64,000 nucleotides of DNA from CAWGXZ01 sp963826695 (GCA_963826695.1 CAWGXZ010000007.1:1-64000), one strand, 5' to 3'. Positions 35,932 through 48,558 are shown, counted from the first letter of the stretch. A program made the numbers and translations. Notes: generated from the letters alone by a model not told the origin.

Positions 35932-36459
35932 TCAGTAGCGGGTCACGCGGTCGTTGTCGACCCGCACCCGATCACCGACGCGCAGATCGACGGGTTGCCC
36001 ATAGTCGAAGTAGCGGGTCGAGCCGTTGTCGAAGCGAACCAGCACACGGACCATCTCGCCGGCGGCAGGTTCGCGACTCTTCTGGATGCGGTCACCAAGG
36101 AGCGCGCCGCCGATCACGCCGGCACCGGTCGCCGCCGCCCGCCCGGAACCGCTGCCGACCTGATTACCCAGGACGCCGCCGAGTACCGCGCCAAGGACCG
36201 CCCCGGCAGGAACCGCTGGCGCCTGTTCACCCCGCACGACCTCGATGCTCTGCACCTGACCGTACTGCACGCCGTACTGGGTGCCGCCCTGCGCCGGTGC
36301 GGTGTTGCCGTAGCCACCGTATGCCGGCGTGGTGCCGTATCCACCGCCCATAGGCGAGCCGCCGCCCATTGGCTGCATGGGTGCGGCGCAGCCTGCAACG
36401 AGAACTGCAACGAGAAGCCCGCCGGCAACAAGGCCGCGACTTTGGACTGAATTGCGCAT
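35932..36459 (-). CDS. Glycine-zipper outer-membrane lipoprotein (SlyB/17-kDa antigen-like)
   Basis: Predicted lipoprotein, 175 residues. The signal ends in the lipobox LVAGC with the cysteine at residue 24. A Gly/Tyr/Pro-rich low-complexity stretch follows to about residue 70. A glycine-zipper double span, AGAVLGAVLGGVLGNQVGSG and then AAATGAGVIGGALLGD, lies near residues 90-130. The C-terminal domain VRVLVRFDNGSTRYFDYGQP resembles SlyB. The start at 36459 has AGGAGA upstream. Function in the envelope is not defined for this member. Confidence 0.88.
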   Translation of the reverse strand: MRNSVQSRGLVAGGLLVAVLVAGCAAPMQPMGGGSPMGGGYGTTPAYGGYGNTAPAQGGTQYGVQYGQVQSIEVVRGEQAPAVPAGAVLGAVLGGVLGNQVGSGSGRAAATGAGVIGGALLGDRIQKSREPAAGEMVRVLVRFDNGSTRYFDYGQPVDLRVGDRVRVDNDRVTRY

Positions 36460-36595
36460 GAAATTCTCCTGAATTGAAAGCAACCCGAAGCGAGAGCCGC
36501 ATAGAGCACGCGGATCCCGACGGATATGCACGCCCCTGCAAATTCCGCTCCCTTCGGACCATTCAACAAATCTTTACCCACCCCAGAGGTCAACG

Positions 36596-36623
36596 AAAAA
36601 AGGCGAGCGGTGAACCGCTCGCC
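36596..36623 (-). terminator. Intrinsic terminator of the DUF4331-lipoprotein operon
   Basis: Perfect 9-bp stem GGCGAGCGG/CCGCTCGCC with a 4-base loop, followed on the minus strand by TTTTTT. It lies 55 bases after the stop of the lipoprotein gene at 36679. The rest of the spacer up to the next gene start is unremarkable. Confidence 0.88.
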
Positions 36624-36678
36624 CTTCCAGCTGAAGGCGCCCAGCCGGAAAGCTCCCGGCCAGCAACCTCGTCGTTCG

Positions 36679-36957
36679 CTAAAGCGTTTCCGGTTCGGCC
36701 GTGTCCGATTGAACGGGTGTGAAGCTGGCATCGATCGCCAGCGGCTCGGAGGTCTCGTCGTTCACCAGCGTACGCAGGAACGCGACAAACCCCGTGACGG
36801 ACTGTGCCGTGGCAGGCACCATCGTCGTACCCGACGTGGAACTGGAGGATACGTCGTCAGCGCCACCGAAAAAGCAACCGCTGAGGGCCAGCGTTGCCGC
36901 CAACAGCAGACTGCCGCTGACGGCCACTCGGGCCTTGTGGCATGTTTCAGTCGTCAT
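36679..36957 (-). CDS. Small predicted lipoprotein, function unknown
   Basis: 92 residues. Signal with lipobox LALSGC, cysteine at residue 28; then a Ser/Thr-rich linker (DDVSSSSTSGTTMVPATAQS) and an acidic C-terminus with FVAFLRTLVNDETSEPLAID. No family was recognised. It begins eight bases after the DUF4331 stop with GAGGTG as ribosome site, so the two are co-expressed and may act together at the envelope. Confidence 0.8.
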   Translation of the reverse strand: MTTETCHKARVAVSGSLLLAATLALSGCFFGGADDVSSSSTSGTTMVPATAQSVTGFVAFLRTLVNDETSEPLAIDASFTPVQSDTAEPETL

Positions 36958-36965
36958 GCTGCACC

Positions 36966-38499
36966 TCAGTTGGTGTTGCCGGGAAGCGGCGTGTTCAGAT
37001 AAGGGAACGCGGGCTTGAAGTTCGCCGCGGTGCGACGCACGCCGTCAGTCACCGCCGCCGTACCTGCCTTGGCATCGGCAGGCGCGCAACCGACCTTCAG
37101 CGAGTCAGGATCTGCCGGCTTGACGGTCGCGTGGCAAAGCGCACCCATCGCCACTCGCAACGCAGCGTCCACGACGTCGTCGCCCGGGCGCCGACCATTC
37201 GGGAAGCCGGCATTGTCACCAGCGAGTACGCCCAGCGACATCTGCGACGCTTGTGCGGTCGGCGCAATCGCCGTATTCAGGCGCATCATTTCCGACGCGA
37301 TGACGTTCTTCGGCTGATTGACGCCCTGGATTCCGGTCAGGAAAGCAGCGACCAAGTCGGTGCGCGGAAACTTCGTCGGCGCCGGGGCTGCTGCCCCGAA
37401 CTGTCCTTCGATAATCGCCGGCAGCGTCGGGTACTGCACGTACTTGAGAAGCGCCGAGTCGGCGGTCGGCTTGACCGCATTGAACAGGTCCTTGTCGGGA
37501 ATGCCGATAACCACCTCGTTGACCAGCGGCATGCCGAGCCGTGAGACCTGCGTCCATGCACCGCCGTTCTTGACGGCGTTGTTCATGCCCGACGGTGCCT
37601 TGTTGTGAAGGCGTCCCTGGCGAACGCTTGCGGTCGTCCAGGCGCCGACCACCGGGTCGTTGGATGCCGTCGGATTGACACAGCTGATCGGCAGTTCCAG
37701 AGCCAGCGTGCTGACGTTCTTCCCCTCCAGATCGTTCCGGTTGCCACTTGCAGGATCGGTTTCCGGGCCAACCGGGTTCAGGTTGACCAGGTCGAATATC
37801 TTGCCGACCGCGATGAAGAACGGCTCCTTCCGCTGGCCGACGAAAAGTTTCCCCTGACTCGGTGCAACCCGGTATCGCGACGTTATAGATGTACTGGTTC
37901 GCATAGGTTTCGTAACCGGTGGCGCTGCCAAAGGTCTTGTCACCGATGTTGTCGACAGGCTTGGTGAAGGTCGACGAGCCGCCGCTGACGTTGGTCAGTT
38001 TGCCAACACGGGTGCCACTGCGACGATCGTTGCGAACGACGTCGACGGTAAACGTCTCGTTGACGTTCAACTTCGACGTGTCCTGGGCGCTGACGCCACC
38101 CGACTGGATCAGCGGAATCGGCACGCTCTGGCCACCGATGGTCAAGGCCGTGCCCTTCAGCGCATTGGTGAAGCGGAACTGAAACGTCAGGTCTTCCTTG
38201 GCATCGCCGTTGCTGTCGAAATGGATCTCGTACAGCGCATCCTGGTCGAACTGGTAGAAATTCGGCCCGCCCTGCGGATCCTGGAACGGCTGGTAGTTGG
38301 CAATGGCAGTCACAAAGCCGGCGCGGCCAGGCTCGTAGCTTCTGAACAGGTACAAGTCGGTCCCGTCGACTTTGGGCGACGCCGTGAGCGCAGGCGCCTC
38401 GCGATGGCTCGAGGCGAGGACGGCCTGGCTGCTGAGGGCGCAGACGGCGCTCACAGCCAAGGTAATGGGCAAAAGGCGCGGGAATGAATTCGAATTCAT
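36966..38499 (-). CDS. DUF4331 domain protein, exported, one frameshift
   Basis: Secreted or periplasmic protein of the DUF4331 family, about 510 residues. Signal peptide ending SSQAVLA, then the family signature SSHREAPALTASPKVDGTDL and the calcium-like repeat DSNGDAKEDLTFQFRF. The frame runs to YIYNVAIPGC, then changes near 37864. It resumes with PSQGKLFVGQRKEPFFIAVG and continues to LNTPLPGNTN. One extra base explains the break. A strong GGAGGAGA ribosome site precedes the ATG. The family's function is unknown. The downstream lipoprotein is in the same operon. Confidence 0.85.
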
Positions 38500-38719
38500 A
38501 AATCTCCTCCAAGGGGGGTCGAGCGAAACGGCCGAGAAACGGCTCGATCCGAGCCGTTGTGGTGCTTACGTCGCAGCATAGAAACTGGATGCAGCGTTCC
38601 AAAAATCTTTAGGGCAGAAGGCGGGCCCGCAACGGTAAAGATCCGTAATGTTGCTTTGCAGCGTGTGCTTTCCGGCGGGGCTTGCGTTTAAAAGGCATGT
38701 TGCCTGCCGAGAATTCGCT

Positions 38720-39241
38720 ATGAAGATCGTGTTCGCAGTGCTCACCGCGGCGTCCGTCCTCACGGGCTGCGTCGTCCCGGTTGCCCGCCCCGTGGGCTAC
38801 GGCGGGCCGCCAATCTACGGTGGCGCCGGAGTCGGTGCTTACGGACCAGGCATCGTTTACAACCAGCCCATCGTCGTGGCGCCACCGCGCTACAGCCCGC
38901 TCGGGCCACCGGTCTACCTTCACGTGCCGCCTGAGCATCACCGCGACTGGCGTCAGCACTGCGATCGCTACAGTGCCTGCGACCGGCCGGTCTATTTCGT
39001 CCGCGAGCCCGGCCCGCGCCCCCCGCCGACGCAGCATGTTCCGCCTGGGTACTCGGTCCCGGTCGCGCCGGTTGGTCCGGGTTCGGATCGGCGTCAATGG
39101 GTGCCAGGCTCGCACCCTCCTTACGACCCGGGGCGCAGGGATGACCGTTATCGTGGCGACGAGCACCGGGAGCGCGGCGAACGCGGCGACCGGATGCCCG
39201 GACCGCGACCGCTAACGCCGGGCGACCCTCGCACGCGCTGA
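38720..39241 (+). CDS. Proline-rich predicted lipoprotein
   Basis: 173 residues. Signal MKIVFAVLTAASVLTGC with the lipobox cysteine at residue 17. The mature part is rich in Pro, Gly and Tyr and includes YLHVPPEHHRDWRQHCDRYS with two cysteines and several histidines. The C-terminus is Arg/Asp-rich, repeating RDDRYRGDEHRERGERGD. No family recognised beyond similarity to small hypothetical envelope proteins. Its 3' end overlaps the convergent galK gene by 30 bases. Confidence 0.78.
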   Translation: MKIVFAVLTAASVLTGCVVPVARPVGYGGPPIYGGAGVGAYGPGIVYNQPIVVAPPRYSPLGPPVYLHVPPEHHRDWRQHCDRYSACDRPVYFVREPGPRPPPTQHVPPGYSVPVAPVGPGSDRRQWVPGSHPPYDPGRRDDRYRGDEHRERGERGDRMPGPRPLTPGDPRTR

Positions 39242-40306
39242 AACGGCCGGGGCGACCGGCACCAGCAGCCGACCACGACCACCGACGGCCGCGAAGGCCT
39301 GGAGGGTGTCTCCGGCGACCCGCAGCAGCTCGGATGACACGCAGAGCGCCACGCAGGCACCACCGAAGCCGGCACCCGTCAGCTTGGCTCCATACACCGC
39401 AGGATGCGCCTGCAGCAGGGCCACGAGCCGGTCGAGCGGCTCGACCGACACCTCGAAATCGTCGCGCAGGCTGGCGTGCGACTGGTTCATCAGCAGCCCC
39501 CAGCGCCCGGCGTCGTCACCGCAGGTCAGCGCCTCAAGAACGCGGGCGTTTTCGCTCAGGACGTGGCGTGCGCGACGCCGCAGCAGTTCGGGCAGGCCTT
39601 CGAGTTGCGTGAGGGCGCTGGCGTCGCGCAGCGACCCGACACCGAGCTGCCGGGCGGCCGCCTCGCACTCGCTGCGCCGCTGGTTGTAGCCGCTTTCGGC
39701 CAGGGATCGCGAGATGCCGGAATCGAGAACCAGGACCTGCGTGCCCCGCGGCAGTGCGATGCGGCGGCATTGCAGCGTCCGGGTGTCGAGGAACAGCGCG
39801 CTTTCGGTGTCGCCGAGGCTTGCCGCCATCTGGTCCATGATGCCGCAGCGCACGCCGGCATGTTCGATCTCCGCGCGCTGGGCCATACGGGCGATCTCGA
39901 CGGCGTCCCAGGGTGCTGCCAGGAACTCGCGCAAGGCGCGCAGCGTGGCGACTTCGAGCGCGGCGCTCGACGACAGGCCGACACCGATCGGCACCTCGGA
40001 ACGAACCTCGATGTCGAGTGGCGCAATGGCGAGGCCGCTTTTGCTCGCTTCGACAAGGCAGCCGTACACGTACCTGGCGAATGCTTCTTCCGGCGCGGCG
40101 TCCAGGCTGAAATGCACCAGCTGGCCGATCTCGGCTGAGCGCAATGAATGACCGCTTTCCCTGCCGCGCCGCAGCGTCACCGTGGTGCGCTGCGGAATCG
40201 CCGTCGGCAGCACGTAGCCCTCGCTGTAGTCGGTGTGCTCGCCGAGCAGGTTGACCCGGCCCGGCGCGTCGGCGGAGACCGGCAGGTCGGGTGCGTGCGC
40301 CGTCAT
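39212..40306 (-). CDS. galK: Galactokinase
   Basis: Phosphorylates galactose to galactose-1-phosphate (Leloir pathway). GHMP kinase of 364 residues with the galactokinase signature GRVNLLGEHTDYSEGYVLP near residue 17, the ATP-binding PIGVGLSSSAALEVA near residue 110, the catalytic-base region GIMDQMAASLG near residue 155 and the third motif KLTGAGFGGACVAL near residue 320. Its ATG overlaps the galT stop (ATGA). No galE or galM is in the window. Confidence 0.95.
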   Translation of the reverse strand: MTAHAPDLPVSADAPGRVNLLGEHTDYSEGYVLPTAIPQRTTVTLRRGRESGHSLRSAEIGQLVHFSLDAAPEEAFARYVYGCLVEASKSGLAIAPLDIEVRSEVPIGVGLSSSAALEVATLRALREFLAAPWDAVEIARMAQRAEIEHAGVRCGIMDQMAASLGDTESALFLDTRTLQCRRIALPRGTQVLVLDSGISRSLAESGYNQRRSECEAAARQLGVGSLRDASALTQLEGLPELLRRRARHVLSENARVLEALTCGDDAGRWGLLMNQSHASLRDDFEVSVEPLDRLVALLQAHPAVYGAKLTGAGFGGACVALCVSSELLRVAGDTLQAFAAVGGRGRLLVPVAPAVSARARVARR

Positions 40307-41397
40307 TCGATCGCGACCTCGATCTTCTGCAGCTCGCGGGCCTTGTCCTCGGGCAGCACGTCCATGGCGAAAAAGCCCGCGCCGATCTCGGTTCCCGCCA
40401 GGTACTTGAGGCGGTCGGCGCTGCGGTAGGGTGGGTAGAACTCGGCGTGCAGGTGCCATTCCGGATGGGGCAGACCGTCGCTCGGCGCCTGGTACCACGC
40501 CATCAGATACGGCAACGGCCGTTGCCAGAGGCCGTCGTACTTCAGCAGCACGGTCTTCAGCGCGCGGGCGAGGTCCGCACGCTGGTCGTCGGTCAGTTCC
40601 TCCAGTCGGGCCACCGGCTCGATCGGCGCCACCCACACCTCGTACGGGTAGCGTGCGCACACCGGAACGAAAGCCAGGGCGTGCGGTCCGGCGTAGAGCA
40701 GCCGCTCGCGGCCGGCGAGTTCGGCATCGACGAGTGCCTGGAGCGGGCTCGAGCGATGCGCAGCGAAATGCGCCGTCGCCTGCTGCTGCATGCGCGCGGG
40801 CACCGGCGGCACGACCGGGTAGGCATAGATCTGTCCATGAGGATGGTGCAGCGTGACGCCGACCTCGGCGCCGCGGTTCTCGAAGGGCAGCACGTAGGCG
40901 ATGCCGCGTTCGGCGCCGAGGAGTCGGCTGCGCTCGCCCCACACCTGCAGCAGCAGTTCGACGTGGCCGAGCGGCAGTGCGCCCAGCGAGCCGTTCGGGT
41001 CCTGGCTGTAGACGACAACCTCGCAGCGACCATCGGCGGGCGCCGTCGGCACCGGCAGGCTCGGCAGCACTTGCCCGTCGGGCGCCGGCGCAAGCGAGGG
41101 AAAGCGGTTGTCGAACACGGCGACGTCCCAGGCGCCCGCCGGCACCTCGGTCGGATGTGCCGCATCGCTGGTCACCGCCAGCGGGTTGTACTCGGGCGGG
41201 GGCAGGAAGGTGCGGCCCTGCCGGTAGGCGGCGTAGGTGACCCATTCGCCACGCAGCGGATGCCAGCGCAGATGCGGGTTCAAGCCGAGCCGCTCGGCAA
41301 ACGGGCTCGGCGCGACGATTCCTGCAGCCTCGATCGGCGCCCGGGCATAGAGCGTGAGCGAGCGGCCGTCGGGTTTGCGCAGTTCGAGCGAGTGCAT
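40303..41397 (-). CDS. galT: Galactose-1-phosphate uridylyltransferase
   Basis: Exchanges UMP between UDP-glucose and galactose-1-phosphate. 364 residues. The catalytic HxH is in LHHPHGQIYAYP near residue 172; VFDNRFPSL near residue 83 and EWHLHAEFYPPYRS near residue 310 are conserved. The N-terminus ELRKPDGRSLTLYAR is usual for the family. Both ends overlap neighbours by four or fewer bases (GH2 upstream, galK downstream), so the three are a single translationally coupled unit. Confidence 0.95.
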   Translation of the reverse strand: MHSLELRKPDGRSLTLYARAPIEAAGIVAPSPFAERLGLNPHLRWHPLRGEWVTYAAYRQGRTFLPPPEYNPLAVTSDAAHPTEVPAGAWDVAVFDNRFPSLAPAPDGQVLPSLPVPTAPADGRCEVVVYSQDPNGSLGALPLGHVELLLQVWGERSRLLGAERGIAYVLPFENRGAEVGVTLHHPHGQIYAYPVVPPVPARMQQQATAHFAAHRSSPLQALVDAELAGRERLLYAGPHALAFVPVCARYPYEVWVAPIEPVARLEELTDDQRADLARALKTVLLKYDGLWQRPLPYLMAWYQAPSDGLPHPEWHLHAEFYPPYRSADRLKYLAGTEIGAGFFAMDVLPEDKARELQKIEVAIE

Positions 41398-43182
41398 CAG
41401 GACGGTTCCCCGAAAAGGTAGCGCCGCGGCGCGGTTGTCGCCCGGGCGATGCGCTCGATCGGCATCTTCGGTGTGCGGTCGGCGCAGAGCAGCCCGTTGG
41501 CTTCCTGGAAGGTGTCTGCAAACTGGGTGTAGCAGAAACCGCTGAAAAGCGCGCAGTGGATGACCGTGTGCATCAGCTTTTCGTAGAGTCGCGCGAACTC
41601 CGCCTCGTCGGCCGCTTCGACGTAGCCCCACTCGTGGTCGACGCCAGCTTGATGGCAGAGCCGGTACGCGATGCCGCCGAACTCGGTCAGCATGATCGGC
41701 TGGCCGCGGTGTGGATATCCGTCCAGCGTCAGGATGCGGCCCCCCGGCCGGCGCTGGTCGAACAGCTGCTCGGGTGGCGCATCGGTGCTGTAGCGCTGCT
41801 GCAGGCGGTCGGTGTCGGCTTCGTAGTCGTGGATGCCGATGATGTCGGTGGCGCTGCTTTCCCAGCCGTCGTTGCCGATCACCGGCCGTGTCGGATCGAG
41901 CGTCTTCGTCAGGTGGTAGAGCGCCTCCACCGCATTGCGTTGCGCGCCGATCGCGGTCAGCTCGGGTACGCCCCACGACTCGTTGAAGGGCACCCAGACG
42001 ATGACGCAGGGATGGCTGTAGTCGCGCTCGATCGCCTCGCTCCATTCGCGCACCGTGCGCTTGATCGCGGTTCGGGTGAACCGGTAGGCCGACGGCATTT
42101 CCTCCCAGACCAGCAGCCCGAGCCGGTCGGCCCAGTAGAGATAGCGCGGGTCCTCGATCTTCTGGTGCTTGCGGACGCCGTTGAAACCCATCGCCTTGGC
42201 GAGTTCGACGTCGCGCTTCAAGGCGGCGTCGCCCGGCGCCGCAAGCAGCGTCTCGGGCCAGTAGCCCTGATCGAGCACCAGCCGCAGCATGTACGGGCGG
42301 CTGTTGAGCATGAAGCGGTCGCGCAGGATGTGCACCGAGCGCAGCGCCGTGTACGAGCGGAACTCGTCGATCACGACACCGGCGTGCAGCAGCCGGATCG
42401 TCGCGTCGAGCAGCGTCGGCCGCTCCGGGACTCCAGAGCAATTCGTTGCGCGAGTCGTCGATGCCCGGGTCGGAAAGCACGATCACCCGGTCGACCTCGC
42501 GGTTAAAGACCGCGTAGCGGTCGTGCGCCAGCACCCGGTTGCCGTGCTGCAGCCGGATCTCGATCGCCAGGTCATCGGCTTCGTCGCCAGCCATGCGGGC
42601 CTCGAAGGCGATGGCGAAGTTCTCGACGTGCGGCGTCCAGCGAATCTTCTCCACAAAGGTGCGGGCGACGCGCTCGAGCCAGACCGTCTGCCAGATGCCG
42701 GTGGTGCGCGGATACCAGATCGAGTGCGGCTCGGCCTGCCAGTCCTGCTTGCCGCGCGGCTTGGTCAGGTCATGCGGATCGTCTTCGACGCCGACGCACA
42801 CCACCTGACGGCCCGATGGATCGAGGAAATCGGTGATGTCGGCGGAAAAAGGCGTGTGGCCGCCTTCATGCGCGGCAACCAGATGGTCGTTGACCCACAC
42901 GCGCGCCGCATAGTCGACAGCGCCGAAGCGCAGAATCAGCCGCCCCTGCGCCGGCATGGCCTCGAACTCGCGCCGGTACCAGCATGCGCGGTGGAAACTC
43001 GGATCGGCGATGCCGCTCGCCTGCGACTCGGGTGGAAACGGCACGACGATCGTCAGCGGCCAGCCGGGTACCTGCGCCGGTCGGTGCCATTCGCGGCCGT
43101 CGTCGAAGGCGAAATCCCAGCGGCCGTTGAGCGAAGTCCACTCCGCCCGCTCGAGCTGCGGCCGGGGATAACCGAATTCCAT
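41397..43182 (-). CDS. Glycoside hydrolase family 2 protein (beta-galactosidase/glucuronidase-like), one frameshift
   Basis: Predicted cytoplasmic GH2 hydrolase of about 594 residues, without a signal peptide. N-terminal jelly-roll sugar-binding domain (LNGRWDFAFDDG, VWVNDHLVAAHEGGHTPFSA, WYPRTTGIWQTVWLE), Ig-like domain, then the TIM barrel with acid/base glutamate in WVPFNESWG and nucleophile in MLTEFGGIAY. The frame breaks at 42427-42429, where CCC instead of CC in TGGAGTCC shifts the reading. Removing one C gives ELLWSPERPTLLDATIRLL. Its stop overlaps the galT ATG. Probably releases galactose from an oligosaccharide for galT and galK; the linkage is unknown. Confidence 0.88.
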
Positions 43183-43336
43183 CGTGCAGCCTTTCGCAGA
43201 ACGCCCCATCTTGCACCGATGCGCCGAACAGGGTGCGCCGTCCGCGCAAAACATTCCCCTTCAGGCCTTTAACATCCTGCTCGAACGATCCGACGGCTGC
43301 AGGCCACTTCGGCACCGAATTTCCATCCGAGCCCCG

Positions 43337-45945
<2,609 letters not shown>

Positions 45946-45949
<4 letters not shown>

Positions 45950-46770
45950 CCTACTGCATCGGAATCAAGGTGTCCGCCGGACTGGTCTTCGTCTCGGACT
46001 CGCGTACCAACGCCGGCGTCGACCAGATCAGCACCTTTCGCAAAATGATGATCTACGAGCGGCCCGACGACCGCTTCATGGTGCTGCTGTCGGCCGGCAG
46101 CCTGTCGATCAGCCAGTCGGTGCGCGAAATCCTGCAGACCGAGGAGCTGTCCAGCGCCGACGGCCCGCCGGTGACGATCTGGAACGCGCGCAGCATGTTC
46201 GACGCGGTCCGCGTGCTCGGCAGCGCCATGCGCCGCATCGACGATCAGGACGGTCCGGCGTTGCGTGCGGCCGGCATGGACTTCAACGTCTCGATGATCT
46301 TCGGCGGGCAGATCAAGGGCGAGGCGATGCGGCTGTTCCTGGTCTATTCGACCGGCAATTTCATCGAGGCGACGCCGGAAACCCCGTTTTTCCAGATGGG
46401 CGAGTCGAAGTACGGCAAGCCGGTGCTCGACCGCATGATCATGCCGTCGACGCCGCTCGACGAAGCCGCCAAGTGCGCGCTCGTGTCGATGGACTCGACG
46501 TTGAAGTCGAACCTCTCGGTGGGTTTGCCGCTCGACTTGCTGGTCTACGAGAACGACCGCTTCCAGAGCCAGCAGCTGGTCTGCATCGACGAGAACAATC
46601 CCTACTTCAAGATGATTCGCGGCAGCTGGGGCCAGCTGCTGCGGCAGAGCTTCGAGGCGCTCGAAGATCCGCAGTGGACGGGTGGCAACAGCCAGACCCC
46701 CATCTGCACCGTCTCGGAGCGCTACCCGCCGATGAAGAAGATCACGCATCCGGGGCAGAAACTGATCTGA
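45946..46770 (+). CDS. Anbu-type bacterial proteasome homologue (proteasome-type protease)
   Basis: Ntn-hydrolase of the proteasome family, 274 residues, of the Anbu kind. The catalytic threonine is residue 2 (MTYCIGIKV), so only the initiator Met need be removed. The conserved GLVFVSDSRTNAG near residue 12 and SAGSLSISQSVREIL near residue 50 fit. The C-terminal region is longer than in HslV. Anbu genes usually sit beside circularly permuted ATP-grasp, alpha-E and transglutaminase genes. Here it instead overlaps the mutS stop (ATGA) and none of those partners is adjacent. Confidence 0.88.
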
Positions 46771-46777
46771 TCCGCAG

Positions 46778-46811
46778 GCGCGCCGGGGGTCGCATGCGCG
46801 CCCCGGCGCGC
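46778..46811 (+). terminator. Strong hairpin after the mutS-Anbu unit
   Basis: GCGCGCCGGGG and CCCCGGCGCGC form a perfect 11-bp GC stem with a 12-base loop, starting seven bases after the Anbu stop and 26 bases before the pyrG -10 box. No T-run follows; it may still end or pause the upstream transcript. Confidence 0.55.
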
Positions 46812-46836
46812 GGGAATTGCGGCCCGACCCCCCTTC

Positions 46837-46842
46837 TATAAT
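46837..46842 (+). promoter_or_regulatory. -10 box of the pyrG operon
   Basis: TATAAT 46 bases before the pyrG ATG. The operon that follows is pyrG-kdsA-DUF1330-eno-ftsB. A -35 hexamer is not clear (TTGCGG lies too close, at 14 bases). Confidence 0.55.
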
Positions 46843-46887
46843 GACCTTTTAGCAGCACAGCAAACGCCAGCGCGGATGCTGATTTAC

Positions 46888-48558
46888 ATGACCAAGTTCG
46901 TCTTTGTCACCGGCGGTGTGGTGTCCTCGCTGGGCAAGGGCATTGCGGCGGCGTCGCTTGCGGCGATCCTCGAATCGCGCGGACTCAAGGTCACCCTGAT
47001 CAAGCTCGACCCCTACATCAACGTCGACCCGGGGACGATGTCGCCGTTCCAGCACGGCGAAGTCTTCGTCACCGATGACGGCGCCGAGACCGACCTGGAC
47101 CTCGGCCACTACGAGCGCTTCATCACGACGCGCATGCGCCGGGCGAACAACTTCACCACCGGTCGCATCTACCAGAGCGTGCTCGAGAAGGAGCGCCGCG
47201 GCGACTACCTCGGCAAGACGGTCCAGGTGATTCCGCACATCACCAATGAAATCCAGGACCTGATCCGCCGCGGCGCCGAATCCGGCGCGCCGGTCGATGT
47301 GGCCATCGTCGAGATCGGCGGCACCGTGGGCGACATCGAATCGCTGCCGTTCCTCGAAGCCGTGCGCCAGATGAGCCTGCGCATGGGGCCGAACCACAGC
47401 GCGTTCGTCCACCTCACCTACGTGCCGTGGATCGCCGCTGCCGGCGAGCTGAAGACCAAGCCGACGCAGCACACGGCACAGAAACTGCGCGAGATCGGCA
47501 TCCAGGCCGACGCCCTCCTGTGCCGCGCCGACCGTCCGATTCCGGACGAGGAGCGCGAGAAGATCTCGCTTTTCACCAACGTTCCGGAATGGGGCGTGAT
47601 CTCGATGTGGGACGTCGACACGATCTACAAGGTGCCGCGGATGCTGCACGAGCAGGGTCTCGACGGATTGATCTGTGACAAGCTGCGGCTGAACACGCCG
47701 CCGGCGAACCTGAAGCGCTGGGACGCCCTGGTCGCGGAAGTGGCGCAGCCGCAGCGCACGGTGCGGATCGCGATGTGCGGCAAGTACACCGAGCTTTCCG
47801 ACTCGTACAAGTCGCTGAACGAGGCGCTGCGCCACGCCGGCATCCACAACCGCGCCCGGGTCGACATCGAATACCTCGATTCCGAGCTGCTCACGCCGCG
47901 CAACCTGCCACAGCTCGACCGGTTTGCCGCCATCCTCGTCCCCGGTGGTTTCGGCAAGCGCGGCGTCGAGGGCAAGATCCTGGCAGCGCAATACGCGCGC
48001 GAAAACGGCATTCCTTATCTCGGCATCTGTCTCGGCATGCAGGTGGCGACGATCGAATACGCGCGCCACATGGCCGGATTGACCGGTGCCAACAGCACCG
48101 AATTCGACCCGGCGACGCCGCACCCGGTGATTGCGCTGATCGACGAATGGCACGAGGCCGACGGCTCGATCCAGAAGCGCGATGCGCAGTCGGACCTCGG
48201 CGGCACCATGCGCCTCGGCGCGCAAAGCTCGGACGTGGTGCCCGACACACTGGCGCACGCGATCTACGGCGACGTGGTGACCGAGCGTCACCGCCACCGC
48301 TACGAAGCCAACGCGCATTACCTGGACCAGCTGCGCGACGCGGGGCTGGTGATCTCGGCGATTACCCAGCGCGAGAAGCTCACCGAAATCGTCGAGCTGC
48401 CGAAGTCGGTGCACCCCTGGTTCATGGGCGTGCAGTTCCATCCCGAGTTCAAGTCGACGCCGTGGGACGGGCATCCGCTCTTCATCTCGTACATCGAGGC
48501 TGCGCTTGCACGCGACACGGCGCGCAACGAACAAGCGTCGGCGGAGCGGGTGCAATGA
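46888..48558 (+). CDS. pyrG: CTP synthase
   Basis: Aminates UTP to CTP with glutamine and ATP. 556 residues. Family start MTKFVFVTGGVVSSLGKGIA (46888); an in-frame ATG four codons upstream is less likely. Synthetase domain with TLIKLDPYINVDPGTMSPFQ near residue 40 and GGTVGDIESLPFLEA near residue 150; C-terminal glutamine amidotransferase domain with nucleophile LGICLGMQ near residue 385 and the HPEF histidine near residue 525. Its TGA overlaps the kdsA ATG. Confidence 0.98.
   Translation: MTKFVFVTGGVVSSLGKGIAAASLAAILESRGLKVTLIKLDPYINVDPGTMSPFQHGEVFVTDDGAETDLDLGHYERFITTRMRRANNFTTGRIYQSVLEKERRGDYLGKTVQVIPHITNEIQDLIRRGAESGAPVDVAIVEIGGTVGDIESLPFLEAVRQMSLRMGPNHSAFVHLTYVPWIAAAGELKTKPTQHTAQKLREIGIQADALLCRADRPIPDEEREKISLFTNVPEWGVISMWDVDTIYKVPRMLHEQGLDGLICDKLRLNTPPANLKRWDALVAEVAQPQRTVRIAMCGKYTELSDSYKSLNEALRHAGIHNRARVDIEYLDSELLTPRNLPQLDRFAAILVPGGFGKRGVEGKILAAQYARENGIPYLGICLGMQVATIEYARHMAGLTGANSTEFDPATPHPVIALIDEWHEADGSIQKRDAQSDLGGTMRLGAQSSDVVPDTLAHAIYGDVVTERHRHRYEANAHYLDQLRDAGLVISAITQREKLTEIVELPKSVHPWFMGVQFHPEFKSTPWDGHPLFISYIEAALARDTARNEQASAERVQ

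Noticed and set aside
36541..36625. Small RNA gene ending at the 36596-36623 hairpin
   Set aside because: The hairpin and T-run are fully explained as the terminator of the DUF4331-lipoprotein operon; no separate promoter was seen.
46876..46887. Earlier start for pyrG (ATG at 46876)
   Set aside because: CTP synthases begin MTK-x-VFVTGG; the extra four residues are not conserved.
46849..48555. 568-codon frame opposite pyrG
   Set aside because: Shadow of a strongly conserved gene; composition rich in Arg, Val, Asp and His without domains.
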